From Bradyrhizobium sp. CB3481 (GTDB lineage Bacteria; Pseudomonadota; Alphaproteobacteria; Rhizobiales; Xanthobacteraceae), in the NCBI RefSeq assembly GCF_029714305.1, contig NZ_CP121647.1, positions 1,694,501-1,758,500 on the forward strand: a stretch of DNA of 64,000 bases, written 5' to 3'. The notes beneath the pieces were generated by a model. The model did no database searches. It was not told the origin of the DNA and was given only the letters and a program-made list of their open reading frames with translations. The translations under genes and the position numbers were made by a program. Shown one piece after another: positions 50,397 to 59,325 of this stretch. Position 1 is the stretch's first letter. Every line of letters starts with the position of its first letter.

Positions 50397-52172
50397 ATGA
50401 CCGAGCAGAGCAACGACCCCAATCAGATGACCGGCGCCGCGATGATCGTGCGCGCGCTCATCGATCATGGCGTCCAGCATCTCTTCGGCTATCCCGGCGG
50501 CGCCGTGCTTCCGATCTATGACGAGATTTTCCAGCAGAGCGAGGTCGAGCACATCCTGGTGCGGCACGAGCAGGGTGCCGGCCATGCGGCCGAAGGCTAT
50601 GCGCGCTCGACCGGCAAGCCCGGCGTGGTGTTGGTGACGTCCGGCCCTGGCGCCACCAACATGGTGACGCCGCTGACCGACGCGCTGATGGATTCCATTC
50701 CGCTGGTCTGCATCACCGGACAAGTTCCTACTCACTTGATCGGCAACGACGCCTTCCAGGAATGCGACACCGTCGGCATCACCCGTCCCTGCACCAAGCA
50801 CAACTGGCTGGTGCGCGACGTCAACGATCTGGCGAAAGTGCTGCATGAGGCCTTCTACGTCGCGACCTCGGGCCGTCCTGGCCCCGTGCTGGTCGACGTG
50901 CCCAAGGACGTGCAGTTTGCGACCGGCACCTACCATCCGCCGCGCAAGGATGACGTGCACGTCTCCTATACGCCGCGGGTGAAGGGCGATGAGGCGCAGA
51001 TCCGTAAAGCCGTGGCGCTGCTGGCGGCCGCCAAGCGGCCGGTGATCTACTCCGGCGGCGGCGTCATCAATTCCGGACCGGCCGCATCAAACCTGTTGCG
51101 CGAGCTCGTTGAGGTCACCGGCTTTCCGATCACCTCGACCCTGATGGGGCTCGGGGCCTATCCGGCATCGGGCAAGAACTGGCTGGGCATGCTCGGCATG
51201 CACGGCACCTACGAGGCCAATATGGCGATGCATGGCTGCGACGTCATGCTGTGCGTCGGTGCGCGCTTCGACGACCGCATCACCGGCCGTGTCGATGCGT
51301 TCTCGCCGGGCTCGAAGAAGATCCACATCGATATCGATCCGTCTTCGATCAATAAGAACATCCGCGTCGATGTCCCGATCATCGGCGATGCCGGCAACGT
51401 GCTCGGCGACCTCCTGCAGGTCTTCAAGGCGGAAGCCAAGAAGCCCGACATCAAGGCCTGGTGGCAGGAGATCGCCAAGTGGCGGGCGCGCAATTCGCTG
51501 TCCTACAAGAAGAGCAGCGAGGTCATCCTGCCGCAGCATGCCATCCAGAAGCTGTTCGAGGCGACGCGGGGGCACGACACCTACATCACCACCGAGGTCG
51601 GCCAGCACCAGATGTGGGCGGCGCAGTTCTTCGGTTTCGAGGAGCCGCACCGCTGGATGACTTCGGGCGGCCTCGGCACCATGGGCTACGGCCTGCCGGC
51701 CGCGCTCGGCGTGCAGGTCGCGCATCCGGACAGCCTCGTGATCGATATCGCGGGCGATGCCTCGGTGCAGATGACGATGCAGGAGATGTCGACGGCGGTT
51801 CAGTATGAGCTGCCGATCAAGATCTTCATCCTGAACAACCAGTATATGGGCATGGTGCGGCAGTGGCAGCAGCTCCTGCATGGCAACCGCCTGTCGCATT
51901 CCTACTCGGAGGCGCTGCCTGATTTCGTCAAGCTGGCGGACGCGTTCGGCTGCGTCGGCCTGCAGGCGATCAAGCCCGGCGATCTCGACGGCGCGCTCAA
52001 GGAGATGATCAAGATCAAGCGCCCCGTGCTGTTCGACTGCCGCGTCGCCGCGCTGGAGAACTGCTTCCCGATGATTCCGTCCGGCAAGGCGCACAACGAA
52101 ATGCTGTTGCCGGTGGAAGCCACGGATGAGGCCACCGCCGCGGCGTTCGCCGGCGGCAAGGCGCTGGTGTGA
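50397..52172 (+). CDS. ilvB: acetolactate synthase, large catalytic subunit
   Basis: A 591-residue thiamine-diphosphate and FAD enzyme, first common step of Ile/Val/Leu synthesis (2 pyruvate to acetolactate, or pyruvate plus 2-oxobutanoate). The activating Glu is in VRHEQGAGHAAEGYA, the TPP/Mg motif starts at GDASVQMTMQEMSTAVQYEL and ends with FILNNQYMGMVRQWQ. ATG 50397 follows GGAGAGAACC. Its upstream leader has a promoter, leader peptide and terminator, so its expression is likely attenuated by branched-chain amino acids. The regulatory subunit ilvH is about 1.3 kb downstream, after a dehydratase gene. It is called ilvB here; ilvI or ilvG would be equally valid names. Confidence 0.96.
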   Translation: MTEQSNDPNQMTGAAMIVRALIDHGVQHLFGYPGGAVLPIYDEIFQQSEVEHILVRHEQGAGHAAEGYARSTGKPGVVLVTSGPGATNMVTPLTDALMDSIPLVCITGQVPTHLIGNDAFQECDTVGITRPCTKHNWLVRDVNDLAKVLHEAFYVATSGRPGPVLVDVPKDVQFATGTYHPPRKDDVHVSYTPRVKGDEAQIRKAVALLAAAKRPVIYSGGGVINSGPAASNLLRELVEVTGFPITSTLMGLGAYPASGKNWLGMLGMHGTYEANMAMHGCDVMLCVGARFDDRITGRVDAFSPGSKKIHIDIDPSSINKNIRVDVPIIGDAGNVLGDLLQVFKAEAKKPDIKAWWQEIAKWRARNSLSYKKSSEVILPQHAIQKLFEATRGHDTYITTEVGQHQMWAAQFFGFEEPHRWMTSGGLGTMGYGLPAALGVQVAHPDSLVIDIAGDASVQMTMQEMSTAVQYELPIKIFILNNQYMGMVRQWQQLLHGNRLSHSYSEALPDFVKLADAFGCVGLQAIKPGDLDGALKEMIKIKRPVLFDCRVAALENCFPMIPSGKAHNEMLLPVEATDEATAAAFAGGKALV

Positions 52173-52200
52173 GTGTGAGGACGCGAGACCAAAACTCAGC

Positions 52201-52300
52201 TGTCATCGCCCGGCTTGACCGGGCGATCCAGTACGCCGTGGCGTCTCGGCTGTGCTCGGGCGTCTCTGGAATACTGGATCCCCGCCTGCGCGGGGATGAC
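52201..52300. repeat. palindromic repeat, copy 1 (ilvB / dehydratase gap)
   Basis: Starts TGTCATCGCCCGGCTTGACC and ends CGCCTGCGCGGGGATGAC, with the inner words GATCCAGTACGCCG and TACTGGATCC pairing. The copy at 53341-53438 shares both ends and the core, in the same orientation. Together they bracket the threonine dehydratase-like gene. Confidence 0.88.
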
Positions 52301-52328
52301 GAGCACGCGAGAGGATCGAGAAACCAAA

Positions 52329-53309
52329 ATGTTTGACCTCGCCGAACTCGAACGCGCGCATGAGATCGTGGGGCAGGCGGTGCCGGCAACGCCGGCGCAT
52401 GCCTGGCCGCTGCTGGCCGAGCGGCTCGGCACGCAGGTCGTCGTCAAGCACGAGAACCACACGCCGATCGGCGCATTCAAGGTGCGCGGCGGGCTGATCT
52501 ATCTCGACCGCCTCAAGCGCGAGCGGACGAATATTCCGGGCATCATTTCGGCGACGCGTGGCAATCACGGCCAGAGCCTCGCCTTCGCCGCCGGCCGTCT
52601 CGGCGTTCGCGCGGTCATCTATGTGCCGAGGGGAAATTCGGTGGAGAAGAACCGCGCCATGCGCGCGTTCGGCGCCGAGCTGGTCGAGCATGGCGCGGAT
52701 TTTCAGGCGGCCGCCGAGGAAGCCCAGCGCCGCGCCCAGTTCGACGGTCTGCACATGGTGCCGTCGTTCCACCCTGACCTCGTGCTTGGCGTTGCGACCT
52801 ACGCGCTCGAATTGTTGCGCACAGCGCCCGATCTCGACGTGCTCTACGTGCCGATCGGGCAGGGCTCGGGAATCTGCGGCTGCATCATGGCGCGCGACCT
52901 GCTTGGCCGCAAAACCGAGATCGTCGGCGTGCAGTCGACCGAGGCGCCGTCCTACGCGCTGTCGTTTGCCGCCGGCACCGTCGTGACGACCGAGACCAGC
53001 AACACCCTGGCCGACGGCATGGCGACCCGCGTTCCCGTAGCCGAGGCGCTCAGCATCATCCGCAAGGGCGCCTCCCGCATCGTGCAGGTCACGGACGACG
53101 AGGTCGCCGCGGCGGTGCGCGCCTACTGGACCGACACGCACAATCTTGCGGAAGGCGCCGGCGCGGCCGCGCTGGCGGCCGCCCTGCAGGAAAAGAACAG
53201 GCTTCAAGGCAAGCGCGTCGGTCTGATCCTGTCCGGCGGCAATATCGATTTCGATCTGTTCCGCAGATGGGTGATGCCGGCCGCGGCTGTCGAAAGGATC
53301 GCGGTATGA
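52329..53309 (+). CDS. threonine dehydratase-like PLP enzyme
   Basis: A 326-residue fold-type II pyridoxal-phosphate enzyme. The Lys that binds PLP is in PIGAFKVRGG (about K53), the phosphate loop is GQGSGICG, and the C-terminal Ser-Gly-Gly-Asn is SGGNIDFD. It lacks the C-terminal ACT-type regulatory domain of biosynthetic IlvA, so it resembles the short catabolic or serine/threonine deaminase form. Its place between ilvB and ilvH suggests it makes 2-oxobutanoate for isoleucine, which is inference. ATG 52329 is preceded by GAGGATCGAG at a long spacing. Related enzymes act on hydroxyaspartate or serine, so the substrate is not certain. Confidence 0.88.
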   Translation: MFDLAELERAHEIVGQAVPATPAHAWPLLAERLGTQVVVKHENHTPIGAFKVRGGLIYLDRLKRERTNIPGIISATRGNHGQSLAFAAGRLGVRAVIYVPRGNSVEKNRAMRAFGAELVEHGADFQAAAEEAQRRAQFDGLHMVPSFHPDLVLGVATYALELLRTAPDLDVLYVPIGQGSGICGCIMARDLLGRKTEIVGVQSTEAPSYALSFAAGTVVTTETSNTLADGMATRVPVAEALSIIRKGASRIVQVTDDEVAAAVRAYWTDTHNLAEGAGAAALAAALQEKNRLQGKRVGLILSGGNIDFDLFRRWVMPAAAVERIAV

Positions 53310-53340
53310 GCATGGCCCGCTGTACGCCACAAATGTTGCT

Positions 53341-53438
53341 GTCATCGTCCGGCTTGACCGGACGATCCAGTACGCCGCGGTCTCGCGATCGATCGCAGGC
53401 GCCGGCGGTTACTGGATGCCCGCCTTCGCGGGCATGAC
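53341..53438. repeat. palindromic repeat, copy 2 (dehydratase / ilvH gap)
   Basis: Starts GTCATCGTCCGGCTTGACC, ends CCGCCTTCGCGGGCATGAC, with the same inner GATCCAGTACGCCG / TACTGGAT words as copy 1 and the same orientation. It ends 25 bases before ilvH and does not disrupt its ribosome site. Confidence 0.88.
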
Positions 53439-53463
53439 AATGGAGAATGATAAGGGGACGACA

Positions 53464-54006
53464 ATGAACCAGCCCGCATCCGCCTACTTCCTGGAAGATC
53501 GCCACGATCCCAACGAGACGCACACGCTCTCGGTGCTGGTGCAGAACGAGCCCGGCGTGCTCGCCCGCGTGATCGGCCTGTTCTCGGGACGCGGCTACAA
53601 CATCGACAGCCTTACCGTCTCCGAGACCGAGAGCCAGAAACATCTCTCCCGCATTACCATCGTCACCACGGGTACGCCGATGGTGATCGAGCAGATCAAG
53701 CACCAGCTCGACCGCATGATCCCGGTCTATCGCGTCGTCGACATGACGATTACCGGCCGCTCCATCGAGCGGGAACTCGCCATGGTGAAAGTGCGCGGCC
53801 GTGGCGACAGCCGGGTCGAGGCGCTGCGGCTGGCGGATGCGTTCCGTGCCCGCGTGATCGATGCCACCACCGAGAGCTTTGTGTTCGAGATCACAGGCAA
53901 TTCTTCGAAAATCAGTCAATTCATCGACCTGATGCGCCCGCTCGGCCTTGTCGAGGTGTCGCGCACCGGGGTTGCGGCGATCGGGCGCGGGCCTGAGGGG
54001 ATGTGA
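53464..54006 (+). CDS. ilvH: acetolactate synthase, small regulatory subunit
   Basis: A 180-residue regulatory subunit. The N-terminal ACT domain reads HTLSVLVQNEPGVLARVIGLF and continues GRGYNIDSLTVSETE; the C-terminal half is ALSS_C-like (RADAFRARVIDATTESFVFEITG with the E-I-T-G-N core). It binds valine and confers feedback inhibition and full activity on IlvB. ATG 53464 follows AAGGGGACGACA. It is three bases upstream of the methyltransferase start and so co-transcribed with it. Confidence 0.95.
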   Translation: MNQPASAYFLEDRHDPNETHTLSVLVQNEPGVLARVIGLFSGRGYNIDSLTVSETESQKHLSRITIVTTGTPMVIEQIKHQLDRMIPVYRVVDMTITGRSIERELAMVKVRGRGDSRVEALRLADAFRARVIDATTESFVFEITGNSSKISQFIDLMRPLGLVEVSRTGVAAIGRGPEGM

Positions 54007-54009
54007 ACC

Positions 54010-54705
54010 ATGCTGGCGAGGGACTGGTACTATACGCAACGGCGGCGGCTTGGCCTCGATTCCGCTGTCGCCTCAATCTACGACCGGCATGACAACAATG
54101 ACGAGCGGGCGCGCGCCGCGCTCTCCATGCTCGGCGTCAAGCCCGGCTGGCGCGTGGCCGATATCGGCTGCGGCAACGGCGTGCTGGCCTGCGAGGCGGC
54201 GCTGATGGGCGCCGAGGTCGACGCGATAGACATTTCGCCGGCGATGCTCGGGCTCGCCAATATCTATGCCCGCGACCGCAAGGCGGCGATCCGGACGCAG
54301 TCCGCCGGGATGCTCAGCTTCGCCTACCAGCCGAATTCCTATGATTTGATCGTCAGCGAGTTCACGCTGCATCATCTGCCCGACTTCTGGAAGGCGGTGG
54401 CGCTGGCGCGGATCTTTGCCGCGCTGAAGCCCGGCGCCAACTTCTACCTGCGCGACATCGTGTTCGTCAGCATGCCCGACGGCGTCGAGCGTGATATCGA
54501 GCAATGGGCCGAGTTCACCATCAAGAACCATGATTTCGAGCGTGAGGGCGTCGTCACCCACATGCGCGACGAATACTCGACCTTCGGCTGGGTGATCGAG
54601 CGCATGTTGACCGATATCGGATTTGTGCTGGAATCGGTCGACTATCACGCGCCGCTCCACGGTACCTATCTCCTGCGCAAGCCGAAGCCGGACCAACAGA
54701 GCTAA
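54010..54705 (+). CDS. class I SAM-dependent methyltransferase
   Basis: A 231-residue methyltransferase of the Methyltransf_11/25 type. Motif I is VADIGCGNGVLACEAA (about residues 49-64), the ribose-binding acid follows in VDAIDISPAM, and motif IV-like sequence is YDLIVSEFTLHHLPDFW. The N-terminus (MLARDWYYTQRRRLGLD) is basic. It starts three bases behind ilvH. A link with branched-chain amino acids is not obvious; acceptor unknown. The adjacent 16-bp tandem repeat begins at its last codons. Confidence 0.85.
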   Translation: MLARDWYYTQRRRLGLDSAVASIYDRHDNNDERARAALSMLGVKPGWRVADIGCGNGVLACEAALMGAEVDAIDISPAMLGLANIYARDRKAAIRTQSAGMLSFAYQPNSYDLIVSEFTLHHLPDFWKAVALARIFAALKPGANFYLRDIVFVSMPDGVERDIEQWAEFTIKNHDFEREGVVTHMRDEYSTFGWVIERMLTDIGFVLESVDYHAPLHGTYLLRKPKPDQQS

Positions 54706-54738
54706 AAACAACCAGCAGAGCCAACAACCAACAGAGCC
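54692..54738. repeat. 16-bp tandem repeats before the EamA gene
   Basis: AACAACCAGCAGAGCC (54707-54722) is followed at once by AACAACCAACAGAGCC (54723-54738), one mismatch; a third partial copy ACCAACAGAGC lies at 54692 inside the end of the methyltransferase gene. The region replaces a ribosome site upstream of the next gene. Confidence 0.85.
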
Positions 54739-54742
54739 AGCA

Positions 54743-55651
54743 ATGAAACCGGCCGATGTCTGCATCGCCGTCCTGGTGGCGGTGATCTGGGGGCTTGCCT
54801 TTGTCGCGAGCCGGATCGCGCTCAACGAATTTTCGCCGGAACTGATGACGACGCTGCGCTTTTCCATCGCCGCCCTGCCGTGCCTGTTCGTGGCGCGGCC
54901 CAAGGTTTCATGGATGGTGCTGGTCTCGATCAGCTTCACGCTGTTTCTCGGCCAGTTTCTCGCCCAGGCTTTTGCCATTGCGCATGGCGTTCCCGTCGGT
55001 CTTTCCAGCGTGATCGTGCAGAGCCAGGCGCTGTTCACCATCGGCCTTGCCGCGCTGTTGTTCCGCGAGCGGCCGGGCATGTGGCAGACCGTCGGCATCG
55101 CAATCGCGACATCGGGCCTTCTGATGATCTGCGGTACCGTCGGCTATGATTTCAGCGTCAGCGCGTTTGCCATCCTGATGATCTCGCCGCTCAGCTTCGC
55201 GGCCGGCAATCTTCTGTTGCGCCGCGCGCAGGGCGCGCCGATGTTCGACCTGTTCGCTTGGCTCTGCCTCGTCGCCGCGGTTCCGCTGTTCGCACTCACG
55301 CTGATCACGAACGGCCCGCAGCCGACCTGGCATGCGCTGACCCATATGTCGCTGACCGGCCTGTTGTGCATGATCGGGCTCGGCGGCATCTCCACCAGCA
55401 TCGCCTATTGGCTGTGGGGCAGGCTGCTGCGCGATTATCCGGCGGCGCAGGTGGTGCCGTTCGCGCTGCTGGTGCCGTTCGTCGGCTCTGCTGCGTCGAG
55501 CGTCGTGTTCGGCGAGACGTTCGGGCCGCTGCGGCTCGCCGGCATGGTGACGGTTGTCGGTGGCATCGCCGTGATGTTGCTGTCGAAGCGCCCCAAATCC
55601 CTGGAAGATTCCAAGGCTTCAGAAGAACAAGTTCTGCCAAAGATCGCATGA
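54743..55651 (+). CDS. EamA/DMT family transporter
   Basis: A 302-residue membrane protein with ten hydrophobic helices in two EamA halves. The first half begins VCIAVLVAVIWGLAFVASRIALNEFSP (read in pieces) and contains FSIAALPCLF; the second contains LLRRAQGAP, SIAYWLWGRLL and VPFALLVPFVGSAASS. Members export amino acids or metabolites (RhtA/YdcZ-like). Four bases lie between the tandem repeat and its ATG, and no Shine-Dalgarno sequence is present, so translation may be coupled or leaderless. It is followed by a LysE-type exporter, so the two might export excess amino acids made by the ilv genes. Confidence 0.88.
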   Translation: MKPADVCIAVLVAVIWGLAFVASRIALNEFSPELMTTLRFSIAALPCLFVARPKVSWMVLVSISFTLFLGQFLAQAFAIAHGVPVGLSSVIVQSQALFTIGLAALLFRERPGMWQTVGIAIATSGLLMICGTVGYDFSVSAFAILMISPLSFAAGNLLLRRAQGAPMFDLFAWLCLVAAVPLFALTLITNGPQPTWHALTHMSLTGLLCMIGLGGISTSIAYWLWGRLLRDYPAAQVVPFALLVPFVGSAASSVVFGETFGPLRLAGMVTVVGGIAVMLLSKRPKSLEDSKASEEQVLPKIA

Positions 55652-55658
55652 GGCCCCC

Positions 55659-56264
55659 ATGTCGCAATCGCTGTTGATCGCCTTCGTGATGTTCGCCACC
55701 GTGATGTTCTTCACGCCCGGGCCGAACAACATCATGCTGCTGTCCTCTGGGCTCACCTATGGCTTCCGGCCGACGATTCCGCACATCATGGGGATCACGG
55801 TTGGATTCGCGTTCATGATCGGCGCGGTCGGGCTCGGGCTCGGCACCATCTTCATCGCCTATCCGGTGCTACAGACCATCCTGAAATATGCCGGCGCGGC
55901 CTACCTGATCTATCTGGCCTGGGCGATTGCGATGTCCGAGCCGCCGTCGGCGGAAGAGGACAAGAGCCGCGGCCGTCCGATGACGTTCTGGGGCGCCGCC
56001 ATGTTCCAGTGGGTCAACGCCAAGGGTTGGGTCATGGTGATCGGCACCATCACCGCCTATGCCGCCATCGCTGCCTATCCCTGGAACATCGTGATCCAGG
56101 TCGGCCTCAGCCTGGTCCTGGGCATCCTGTCCTGTACCGCCTGGGCGCTGTTCGGCACCTCCCTGCGGCCGGTCCTGACCTCGCCCCGGGCTATCCGGGT
56201 CTTCAACGTCGTGATGGCGGTATTGCTGCTGGCCTCGCTCTATCCGGTCTTCATGGACGCATGA
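55659..56264 (+). CDS. LysE/RhtB family amino-acid exporter
   Basis: A 201-residue membrane protein with six helices of the LysE/RhtB family. The family signature FFTPGPNNIMLLSSGL is at residues 17-32, followed by GITVGFAFMIGAVGLGLG. Such proteins export neutral or basic amino acids. The start ATG 55659 is eight bases behind the EamA gene. The next gene, ilvC, follows after a 147-base gap with its own ribosome site, so the two exporters may belong to the same transcript as ilvH. Confidence 0.92.
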   Translation: MSQSLLIAFVMFATVMFFTPGPNNIMLLSSGLTYGFRPTIPHIMGITVGFAFMIGAVGLGLGTIFIAYPVLQTILKYAGAAYLIYLAWAIAMSEPPSAEEDKSRGRPMTFWGAAMFQWVNAKGWVMVIGTITAYAAIAAYPWNIVIQVGLSLVLGILSCTAWALFGTSLRPVLTSPRAIRVFNVVMAVLLLASLYPVFMDA

Positions 56265-56375
56265 TGCCGCACCGGGCCATGCAGAAACGGGTTTCCTTTG
56301 AGGCGGAAAATGCTCTAGACAACGCCGGAAATTCGCGGGCGACCGGCGGTCCTACCCATCCAAATGCCTGATTAA

Positions 56376-57431
<1,056 letters not shown>

Positions 57432-57442
57432 GTCTGTCAGCC

Positions 57443-57545
57443 CCTCATGGTGAGGAGCGCGTCTTCGCGCGTCTCGAACCATGACGCCACACACGGGCCT
57501 TCATCCTTCGAGACGCGGCGAAGACGCCCGCTCCTCAGGATAAGG
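57443..57545. repeat. palindromic intergenic repeat after ilvC
   Basis: Left arm CCTCATGGTGAGGAGCGCGTC with GCGCGTCTCGAACCATGA, right arm CATCCTTCGAGACGCGG...CGCTCCTCAGGATAAGG pairing with it. It starts 12 bases behind the ilvC stop and is of the dispersed CTCATGGTGAGGAGC type common in this group. Confidence 0.85.
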
Positions 57546-57596
57546 GTTGGTACTGGTACTCTAGCACCAAATCTTAAGTCTTGGTCGTCACTATCC

Positions 57597-57622
57597 GGCG
57601 AGATCGCAACAGCGGTCTCGCC
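57597..57622 (+). terminator. hairpin in the ilvC-thioesterase gap
   Basis: Stem GGCGAGA / TCTCGCC with a 12-base loop followed by GTTTCCTT. The 418-base stretch 57432-57849 holds this, the repeat above and otherwise no gene or clear motif; the segment 57620-57850 is of lower GC. Confidence 0.5.
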
Positions 57623-57849
57623 GTTTCCTTGAAGGATGGATGCTTCAAGCACATTCTTCAGGCCGTAGCGCCAAGCGCGCCGGCCGAGCCGAAACGAAGA
57701 ACTGACGCACAGCGCGTATTCTTCGCACAAGCCAATTCATTAATCACATTAGCGATCGAAAGCTCAGCATTTACCGAGTCAAAGCTCGGTTGCTTCATGT
57801 GCATTCTCGCTTGTCAAACGAGAGCTGTGCTCAATAGTTGGCGCGACTT

Positions 57850-58302
57850 TTATTTGGCGGGGAAGTCGACGCCGCGAAGCGTCACGATCGCCACCGCGCA
57901 TGGCGTTTCCACCCCGTCGGTAACCGACGCCACCTCGACGTGCGCCACGCCGATCGTGCTGCCGACCTGGATCGCGCGGGCACGGGCAATTAGCCTGTCG
58001 CCCTTGGCCGGTGCGAGGAAGCTGACGTTGAGATTCACGGTTACCGCGAACCGGCCGGACGGCATCGCCGTCGTCACCGCGCCGCCGCCGGCATGGTCCG
58101 CCAGAGCGGCGATGACCCCGCCATGAAAGAAGCCGTTGATCTGCAGGAGATTGTCGTTCCTCGCGAGCGACATCACGACATGGCCCGCTTCCGCGCTCTC
58201 GACCCGGGTGCCGACGCTGCTGGTATAGCCGGGCGCATGAGTCACCCGTTCGACCAGGGCGCGGATCGCATCTGGAGTCATCGGCTGTTTCGGCTGGTCC
58301 AT
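57850..58302 (-). CDS. PaaI-type thioesterase
   Basis: A 150-residue hot-dog fold thioesterase of the PaaI/HGG-motif group. The motif NGFFHGGVIAALADHAGGGAV (about residues 59-78) supplies the Asn/His/Gly of the active site, and the second half contains VTVNLNVSFLAPAKGDRLIARA. It should hydrolyse an aryl- or acyl-CoA thioester. ATG 58302 is preceded by GGGAGGAAGCT; a 28-codon extension upstream is open but has no support. It is divergent from the LysR gene, which may control it. Confidence 0.88.
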   Translation of the reverse strand: MDQPKQPMTPDAIRALVERVTHAPGYTSSVGTRVESAEAGHVVMSLARNDNLLQINGFFHGGVIAALADHAGGGAVTTAMPSGRFAVTVNLNVSFLAPAKGDRLIARARAIQVGSTIGVAHVEVASVTDGVETPCAVAIVTLRGVDFPAK

Positions 58303-58384
58303 AGCTTCCTCCCGGCTGTTTGCGCGGGCGCATGCTCCGGCCTGGGCCAGGCTTAGGCAATCCCGATTGCTCCGATATCGAACC

Positions 58385-58399
58385 ATAGATATCCTCTAT
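58385..58399. promoter_or_regulatory. candidate LysR box at the start of the LysR gene
   Basis: Inverted repeat ATAGA-N5-TCTAT containing T-N11-A (T58386, A58398), the classical LysR-type core. It ends three bases before the ATG of the LysR gene, so bound protein would block its own initiation, and it lies 83 bases upstream of the divergent thioesterase start. Confidence 0.55.
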
Positions 58400-58401
58400 A
58401 G

Positions 58402-59238
58402 ATGGACTTCAGGCAGATCAGGTATTTCGTCGCCGTCGCCGAAGCAGGCAGTTTTTCCGAAGGCGCGCGCCGGGCGTTCGTCACCCAGCCGACGCTGTCG
58501 GCGGCAATCGCTTCCTTCGAGACCGAGCTTGGCTTTGCCTTGCTGGAGCGCCATGCGCGCGGGGCGCGGCTCACCTCAAAAGGCGAAGAGGTGCTGGAGA
58601 CCTCGCGGTCGATCCTGCGCGAAGCGGAGCGGCTCAAGGCGGCGTCCCGCGGCAAGCCGCCGGGGCGGCCGCTGCGGCTTGGCATCCTGCCGACGATCGC
58701 ACCGGCCTTTGTTGCCCAATGCATCGGGCGGCTGCGTGCGCTGGAGCCCGGACGTTCCTGGCGCACCGAGGATGCGCCGATCGCCAAGCTGCGGGAGCGG
58801 CTCACGAGCGGCCGCTACGACGTCATCCTGACCGCGCTCGCACCGGCGGCGCGCGGCCATCGGCAGCTGGAACTGGCGGCCGACCGGCAGGCGCTCGCAG
58901 TTTCGGCGCGCGCCTTTCCCCGCGGGCCGGTGTCGCCGGAGATATTGGCGGGCCAGCCCTTGATCGTGCGGGTGCATTGCGAGCAATTGCAGTCGGCCTC
59001 GCGCATTCTCGATGCGTGGAAGGTGCGGCCGCGCGTGGTCGCGCAGACCGACAGCGATGCACGTGCGCTTGCGATGGTGGCCGCCGGCCTCGGCTTTTGC
59101 CTGATGCCAGACAGTTTTGAGCATCCCGACGTCCGGATGCTCCGTCCCGAGGGCGTCGAGCTGACGCGGCGGCTCGGCCTTGAATGGGTCAGAGGCGGCG
59201 GAGACGGCTGGCTCGATCGCGCGTCGGATGCTTGGTGA
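58402..59238 (+). CDS. LysR family transcriptional regulator
   Basis: A 278-residue regulator. The winged helix-turn-helix is at residues 1-60 (MDFRQIRYFVAVAEAGSFSE, then VTQPTLSAAIASFETELGFALLERHARG), and the rest is a periplasmic-binding-protein-like effector domain, slightly short (about 185 residues) at the C-terminus. It is close to the CysB/ArgP type in length but has no clear ligand signature. It probably controls the divergent thioesterase and itself through the T-N11-A element. The ATG has no Shine-Dalgarno sequence because the operator occupies that place. Confidence 0.9.
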   Translation: MDFRQIRYFVAVAEAGSFSEGARRAFVTQPTLSAAIASFETELGFALLERHARGARLTSKGEEVLETSRSILREAERLKAASRGKPPGRPLRLGILPTIAPAFVAQCIGRLRALEPGRSWRTEDAPIAKLRERLTSGRYDVILTALAPAARGHRQLELAADRQALAVSARAFPRGPVSPEILAGQPLIVRVHCEQLQSASRILDAWKVRPRVVAQTDSDARALAMVAAGLGFCLMPDSFEHPDVRMLRPEGVELTRRLGLEWVRGGGDGWLDRASDAW

Positions 59239-59276
59239 TCGACTGGCGCCCGTCGTGAGAGTTCGTGCAAAAAGCG

Positions 59277-59301
59277 CATGGCCGGGACGAGCCCGGCCAT
59301 G
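59277..59301. terminator. bidirectional hairpin between LysR and DUF2336 genes
   Basis: Perfect 10-bp stem CATGGCCGGG / CCCGGCCATG with a five-base loop, between convergent genes. It is the core of the longer repeat at 49983-50068. Confidence 0.75.
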
Positions 59302-59325
59302 ACTGGAGGCGGTGACCGCCGGACG

